Assembly (NCBI GenBank): GCA_014904845.1 | Contig: MU119213.1 | Location: 434,001-498,000 of the forward strand | Source of the DNA: Acephala macrosclerotiorum | Lineage: Eukaryota; Ascomycota; Leotiomycetes; Helotiales; Mollisiaceae | Length of the DNA stretch: 64,000 nt | Direction: 5' to 3' | Part shown: positions 59,255 through 64,000 of the stretch, piece by piece | Position numbering within the stretch: the stretch's first letter is position 1 | Layout: each line of letters starts with the position of its first letter | The notes under the pieces: generated by a model | Told to the model about the DNA's origin: nothing | The model's database searches: none | The model's input: only the letters and a program-made list of their open reading frames with translations | Program-made: the position numbers and the translations under genes

Positions 59255-62200
59255 AGAGCGTTTGATAGGAAGTTGGTAGAAGAGACAGGGCTTGAATGTT
59301 AGTAATGCAACTCGCAAAGCAGAACTTCCCAAGAACTGATAGCCTCATTGTCCGATGTCCTTGGGAATCTATTGCAAGCAACTTACTACTCTCAATGTTA
59401 GTACTTCATGGGGGTCAATGAAGGCCACTACTCGCAATACAAAATGCAGACCGCACGATCCCAACATCGCCTACCAACTTCTAGACTTTAGAATCATGAT
59501 CAACTCGATTTTTCAACTAAAAATAAACCCAATGCATGAACTCTGATGGGCATGAAAACTTTCAATGCGTGGTCGCGATCAACTTCTCGCTATCATCAAA
59601 TTAATTTGTTATCTGCAGGCTTTCTCGTTTGTAAGCCACTCGAACTAGCAAAATCAATACTTCCGTTTCCAAACCATGTCGTCCTGTCGATCTTCAAACT
59701 TCTCCCCTGACAGAATCCCAACACCGCGGGAGCAAAAGAAAGTTTATCTTGCACCGTCGACCTATTTTGATCGACCCCATGATCGCCTCATTCCACCTCC
59801 ATCCCGGGTCGCTAAGGGCATCATGCTGCGGACACTATTGACGGGCTGCGGCTTTCTCTCCATGGCACGACTTCATCGACGATGCATCAACTTCCTCTTC
59901 CGGCATCAATGAACGAGAGTCAAGCCTCAGTTACACAAGGCGCCTCGAAATCAACACCACCGCGACCCCTCCATTGTTCTAGAAGTTCTCGAATATGAAT
60001 CAAGGGCAACGCCGATAAAAATGGAAACTGTCGTACGATTTAGTATTGCGTGCCTTGAGTTGCACGATGTACCAGCACGCACGTCCATGCTCCTCATCCA
60101 GATTTACGTGAACATGGCATCCACATCCCCCGCAACCTTTTCCAAAAAAGTTCATGTCTTGTCAAATCGTCGGACATTAGGAGAAGGTTGGCATCTAGTG
60201 TGAGGACTGACCAGGACGAAGCCGATTCTGGAGTCTCATCAGGAGTTACCCATGGCGAATGAGGTGTGACAGCGATATCGTCTTGGGACGTCCGGAAGAA
60301 TTGAGATGCGGGGAGAGACATCAAACATGCCCTATCATGGAGGGCTTTGATTATGAAGGCTTCACGGGTCCTCAGCCTCCCACCTGCTAAGTCGGCGACC
60401 ATTCTCCGGAAACAGAATAGTGAGGACCGAAGGAGGGGCTTCAAGGGTCGATCGCAAATCCACGTGGCTCCAAGAGTCGATTAATTTGTCTTCTGCAGGT
60501 CACTTTTATTGGGCAATGGCGGCTACGGATTCCAAACGATGCAGAGGTATCACACGCCCATGTACGTTTCCACCACGTCGGTTTCCAGGTCCCTTGGCTC
60601 GAGATAATATTCGAGCTTCAAAGCCTGTTTGCATCCGCGAAATGAGTTTTGTAAAGACAAGCACCAAAAAAAGCGTGGGATCCCAGAATTCAGGCCCAAG
60701 AAGCGGGTAGAGCAACCTTACGGCGATCATTTGGTGGGGGTTACTTTGGACAAGGCTACGGATAAAATGCTGCTTTGAGATTGGACTAGGGGATTAGGGG
60801 CCAGCGAGTGATCGAACAGACAGGCTCAGGGTTGTGGTCTGACTTGATTGGCAGCCTCTACGACAAGAACGAATTACTTGAATTTGACCCTGTTATTGGG
60901 CACAGAAGAGCCTCATGGGAGCCATCGAAATCTCCAAAGTTCAAAAATAGCCTGCCCTGCTGCACCAGGGATTGATTATTGGCACGGGCGATGGCGTTTC
61001 GCAGGGGAGATGAAGAAAATATTGACGAACTTCCCAGGTCCCAGATTGACGGGTGTCCAAATGCGATGGGAGGTCGCATGCGATCTCTGTGCTTGGGAGT
61101 ATGCAGCGACATTGCGGCCTGATATCGAGGTCTGGACTCTGATTCTCCGAAGAGTCTGTCATCGTCTCTCATCGTCTGTCCCGGCTTCATGGACTCAACC
61201 AATCTCCGAACCCCACAAGGTTTTCCGTCCAAAAGAGGTTTTAGAGTTACTAAGCTTGGTGAGCAAATGTGGTTAGTCGTACGTCTGTCTGAACAGGGCA
61301 ACCTTGCGACCTTGTCGAGCCAGTCAGGGCTCAGATCCTCTCCCAAGTACATGGAAACTTTTCGACAGCGCACGGGCTTGATAGCTCATTGCCGATCACC
61401 AGTATCATCCGTTCTCCTTTTGAGGTAAGTCAGCGAGTCTTGCTATAACTTGAGGTCGTGAGGCCCGCCTGGGATAAGTTGACCAGCAGCCATTATAAAA
61501 GGGGCTCTTCATACCAATCTACTCCACTCGGCTTCAGATGCCCAAGTTCCAAGGTTTGATACGACGGACCCTCCGTCTAGACACAATATAGCCTAATGTT
61601 AGAATCTCTTAGTATCGAACGCAATTAAGCCGTAATAATTGTTCTCCACAGCAGACAGGACTTACAGAAGAGCGGAGGCCCTGGGGTGAGGGATACATCG
61701 TTCATTAATGTGTCGGCGGTGTCGTGGGGAAGTTGCGTGAGGGCATTGACGCCATCGCCTTTCTGGAAGCTGGACGAAGCCATCGCTGTTGGAAACGTTG
61801 CGTCGCTGGTAGTCTCACTGCATAACACTCTATTCACCGGCAAACCGTTGGATATTCACGATCGAAGTGTCGGCGCGACTTTCCACGGCGAGATCCAAAA
61901 TGCAGTCATCAGAGGACACTCCTCTGCCCTACCACTTTTGTGGCGCTTTTCATTGGTCTCTCTACGAAGGGCGGTGTGGGGTCCTTATTTTCTCCCTGCA
62001 ACGGCAGCTCCGAGCAGACACTGGTTCGGCGCTAGCAGACTGGGGTGGTGTGGCACGCACAGCCACCCAAGCCCTTGATGCACAGATCTCCTTCCGCCCT
62101 TGTTCCCGTGATGCTTCATAGGGCTGTACCAAAGCTTCCTCGGCCACGCTTGAAAGCTCACGATCAGAAGCCAAGAACTGCACTTGTCGTGGGCAACCGC

Positions 62201-64000
62201 ATTCTAACAGCTGCAGGACAATATCACAACACACTGATTTGAAATGGCAGCCATCAGAGTTTCTTCATGCAGTACCGAGCACGAGCAATACTTGGATACG
62301 GGACGCTGCATCTTACACATGAATCGAAGTTCCCTTTCAGTCGCATGACCCACAATCATCACGTTTCCGATCATCTCACACTAGCAATTATAGACGGGTG
62401 CTCGTCCCTCAAATCAGTGAGATATCCAAGCGATGTACTGTACCGTATCACAAAGTCCTCCATCTTCTAGGACATTAAATCTTTCGTCTCCAGTGTGCGA
62501 GTATGCACACCTCACCGAGAAAAAGCGATTTGTTTGAGATTAGTCGAGATCAACCAATGCATTCTTGAGACTCGACTCTCATATAGAGATCTGACGCCAG
62601 GTCGAGCAGCATCATTTGATGCTTTCTGAACCAACCAATCATAGCGTTTACTCCTGATAATAAGGCTGAAGGCCGGAAGGATCATAAGAGTTCATCACCG
62701 AAGACGTACATAAACCACAAGGGTGATTGAACCCTCGCAGAAAAAGGGGTTGCTTCGAGGCGATCTTGTCTGCTCGGCTATAACAGCGAACACCAGTCCT
62801 TTGATTCAACCACAGCAGCATGAGGTAATGAGAGAGTCTGACTGCAGTCTCCTTCTCCAGGCAAAAGCAACCCAACTGGTGGGTAAGCCCAAACCGGGAG
62901 GCGGACGTTGGCAAGTTAGGATACCACGATCAGAGAGTTCTGAAGAATCATCATGAAATCGCGAGTCTGCCTCGTCGGCGCCCTAGGAACCTCCCGAGAT
63001 ACAACAGGGGTCTTGCTCACTCTTCGATAACCTCAATCATGACGCAGTTGCTCGCATACCCCGTATGACTGGAATGAGAGTGAAACGTGTGGAGAGATGG
63101 CCATTTTGCAGATTATTTGTGCATGGGAGCAGCATAATTGTGACAATGGAGAAAATATGGCACTGCCACTATGACTCTATTTTAGTATGACCAATCACAA
63201 TAGCATTTCTCTGTCTCAGCCACACCACAGACCCCTGGTTTGCACCCTCCCGGTTGCTCATCAGACGGGGATGGTGTGTATGATGATGTGCTGTTGGCGA
63301 CCTCATCGGTGCTTACCTGAACGCATCTCGTCAGAGTCTCGGCGCCATCAAGAGCGATCTGTGAGATCTGTATCGCTCTGCTTGTGACCGAGTATTCAGG
63401 CAACAGAGCTTGCTGCCTTAGAACAATTGGATGCTGCGAACTCGTTGGATTTGAGGTCTCGAACACACCGAGATCCAGGCATGGAGACGGCAACTTTTGG
63501 CCTTTTCATCCCATGTCACGATGTAACAGATTTCTGTAAATCGCGAGCATGATCAGACCATGGGTAAGATACCTCGCGACGATCTAGCTTCTGAAGAGGA
63601 AAGACAAAAGCGAAGCTTTGCAACTAGCCATACTGGATTCGGTAACGATTCTGCGTTAACTGCTCAAAACGGAGGCAGAGGGACCAGTCCCGCAAGCCAC
63701 CAGAATCAAACCGGGTACACAAGGCCACGTTGGTTCTGGTTAACCATGAGAGCGATGTGGGCTTCAACTCGGTGACAGTTACTAGCGAGGGTACAGGCAA
63801 TGGCCCAAAGGCGAGAATTTGACTGGACGGAAAACGAAGCTTGGTATTCGTCTGGCCTCGATCCGGCAGTGTCAATGGGGGGACTAGGGCAACGGAGGAG
63901 GCGATATGGAGATTGATCTCATCCATGGGTAGGCGAGGCAGATCCTAGCCAAACTTCAAGCGGGAGGTCTGCACGGCTGTAGTGCTGTCGTTCTTGGTGC
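59255..64000. other. 4.7-kb gene-free region at window end
   Basis: No protein-coding gene, tRNA or transposon protein is recognised on either strand. A TATAAAAG at 61494-61501 is followed about 40 bp later by an ATG in a very short frame (MPKFQGLIRRTLRLDTI). A frame starting near 60848 contains ILTNFPGPRLTG, which only faintly recalls a cytochrome P450 N-terminus and has no further P450 motif. Confidence 0.45.

Noticed and set aside
60848..61276. Possible cytochrome P450 fragment (FPGPRLTG)
   Set aside because: No ExxR, heme-binding Cys motif or I-helix motif is found nearby; the match is a few residues.
61494..61501. TATA box as the promoter of a gene at 61.5 kb
   Set aside because: The following frame is only 17 codons, and no later exon is recognisable; the TATAAAAG may be chance.
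1..64000. CRISPR arrays, operons, ribosome-binding sites, bacterial mobile elements
   Set aside because: The window is eukaryotic; no spaced direct-repeat array, transposase or integrase protein was seen.

Overview
The window is nuclear DNA of a filamentous ascomycete (Pezizomycotina). The signs are: genes cut by short introns (mostly 44-145 bp) with GTRNGT-type donors and CTAAC/CTGAC branch sites; gene families typical of the group (HET-domain protein, Zn2Cys6 regulator with fungal-specific middle domain, DUF3074, SIP3-type BAR-PH-VASt protein, HAK potassium transporter); and broad gene-poor spacers. A leotiomycete-like source is my inference from general protein style and was not tested.

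Layout. 1-9.3 kb: 3' part of an LCAT-like alpha/beta hydrolase gene (+), a secreted GH3 beta-glucosidase in four exons (-), and the wreck of a gene for a protein with a helical N-terminal domain plus a fungal ubiquitin-like domain (+). 9.3-21 kb: mostly gene-free, with two conserved-looking orphan genes (13.2-14.2 kb -, 19.3-20.0 kb +). 21-29 kb: two adjacent minus-strand genes, a DUF3074 (START-like) protein and a four-exon SIP3/LAM3-type sterol-transfer protein. 32-35 kb: a large Zn2Cys6 transcription factor. 37-42 kb: a seven-exon HAK/KUP potassium transporter convergent with a CDF-family metal transporter. 43-49 kb: an accessory block with a HET-domain gene carrying an in-frame hexapeptide repeat, a 2EXR pseudogene, a kinase C-lobe pseudogene and a weak orphan candidate. 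49.6-54.3 kb: a six-exon glycogenin gene divergent from a four-exon F-box/2EXR-like gene. 55-59.3 kb: HRD1 (ERAD ubiquitin ligase) divergent from an AhpD-like gene. 59.3-64 kb: no gene recognised.

How the genes relate. Most are housekeeping or metabolic genes with no obvious operon-like logic: glycogen priming, ER quality control, sterol transfer, K+ uptake, metal transport and cell-wall/cellobiose hydrolysis. The most distinctive signals are two neighbouring genes (HRD1 and the AhpD-like gene) that each need one non-canonical splice site (GT-TG and GG-AG) to give a family-like protein, and a cluster of decayed accessory genes beside an intact HET gene. Exon boundaries were worked out by hand from reading phase, splice consensus and expected family sequence; where total coding length is a multiple of three this is stated. 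No database search was run.
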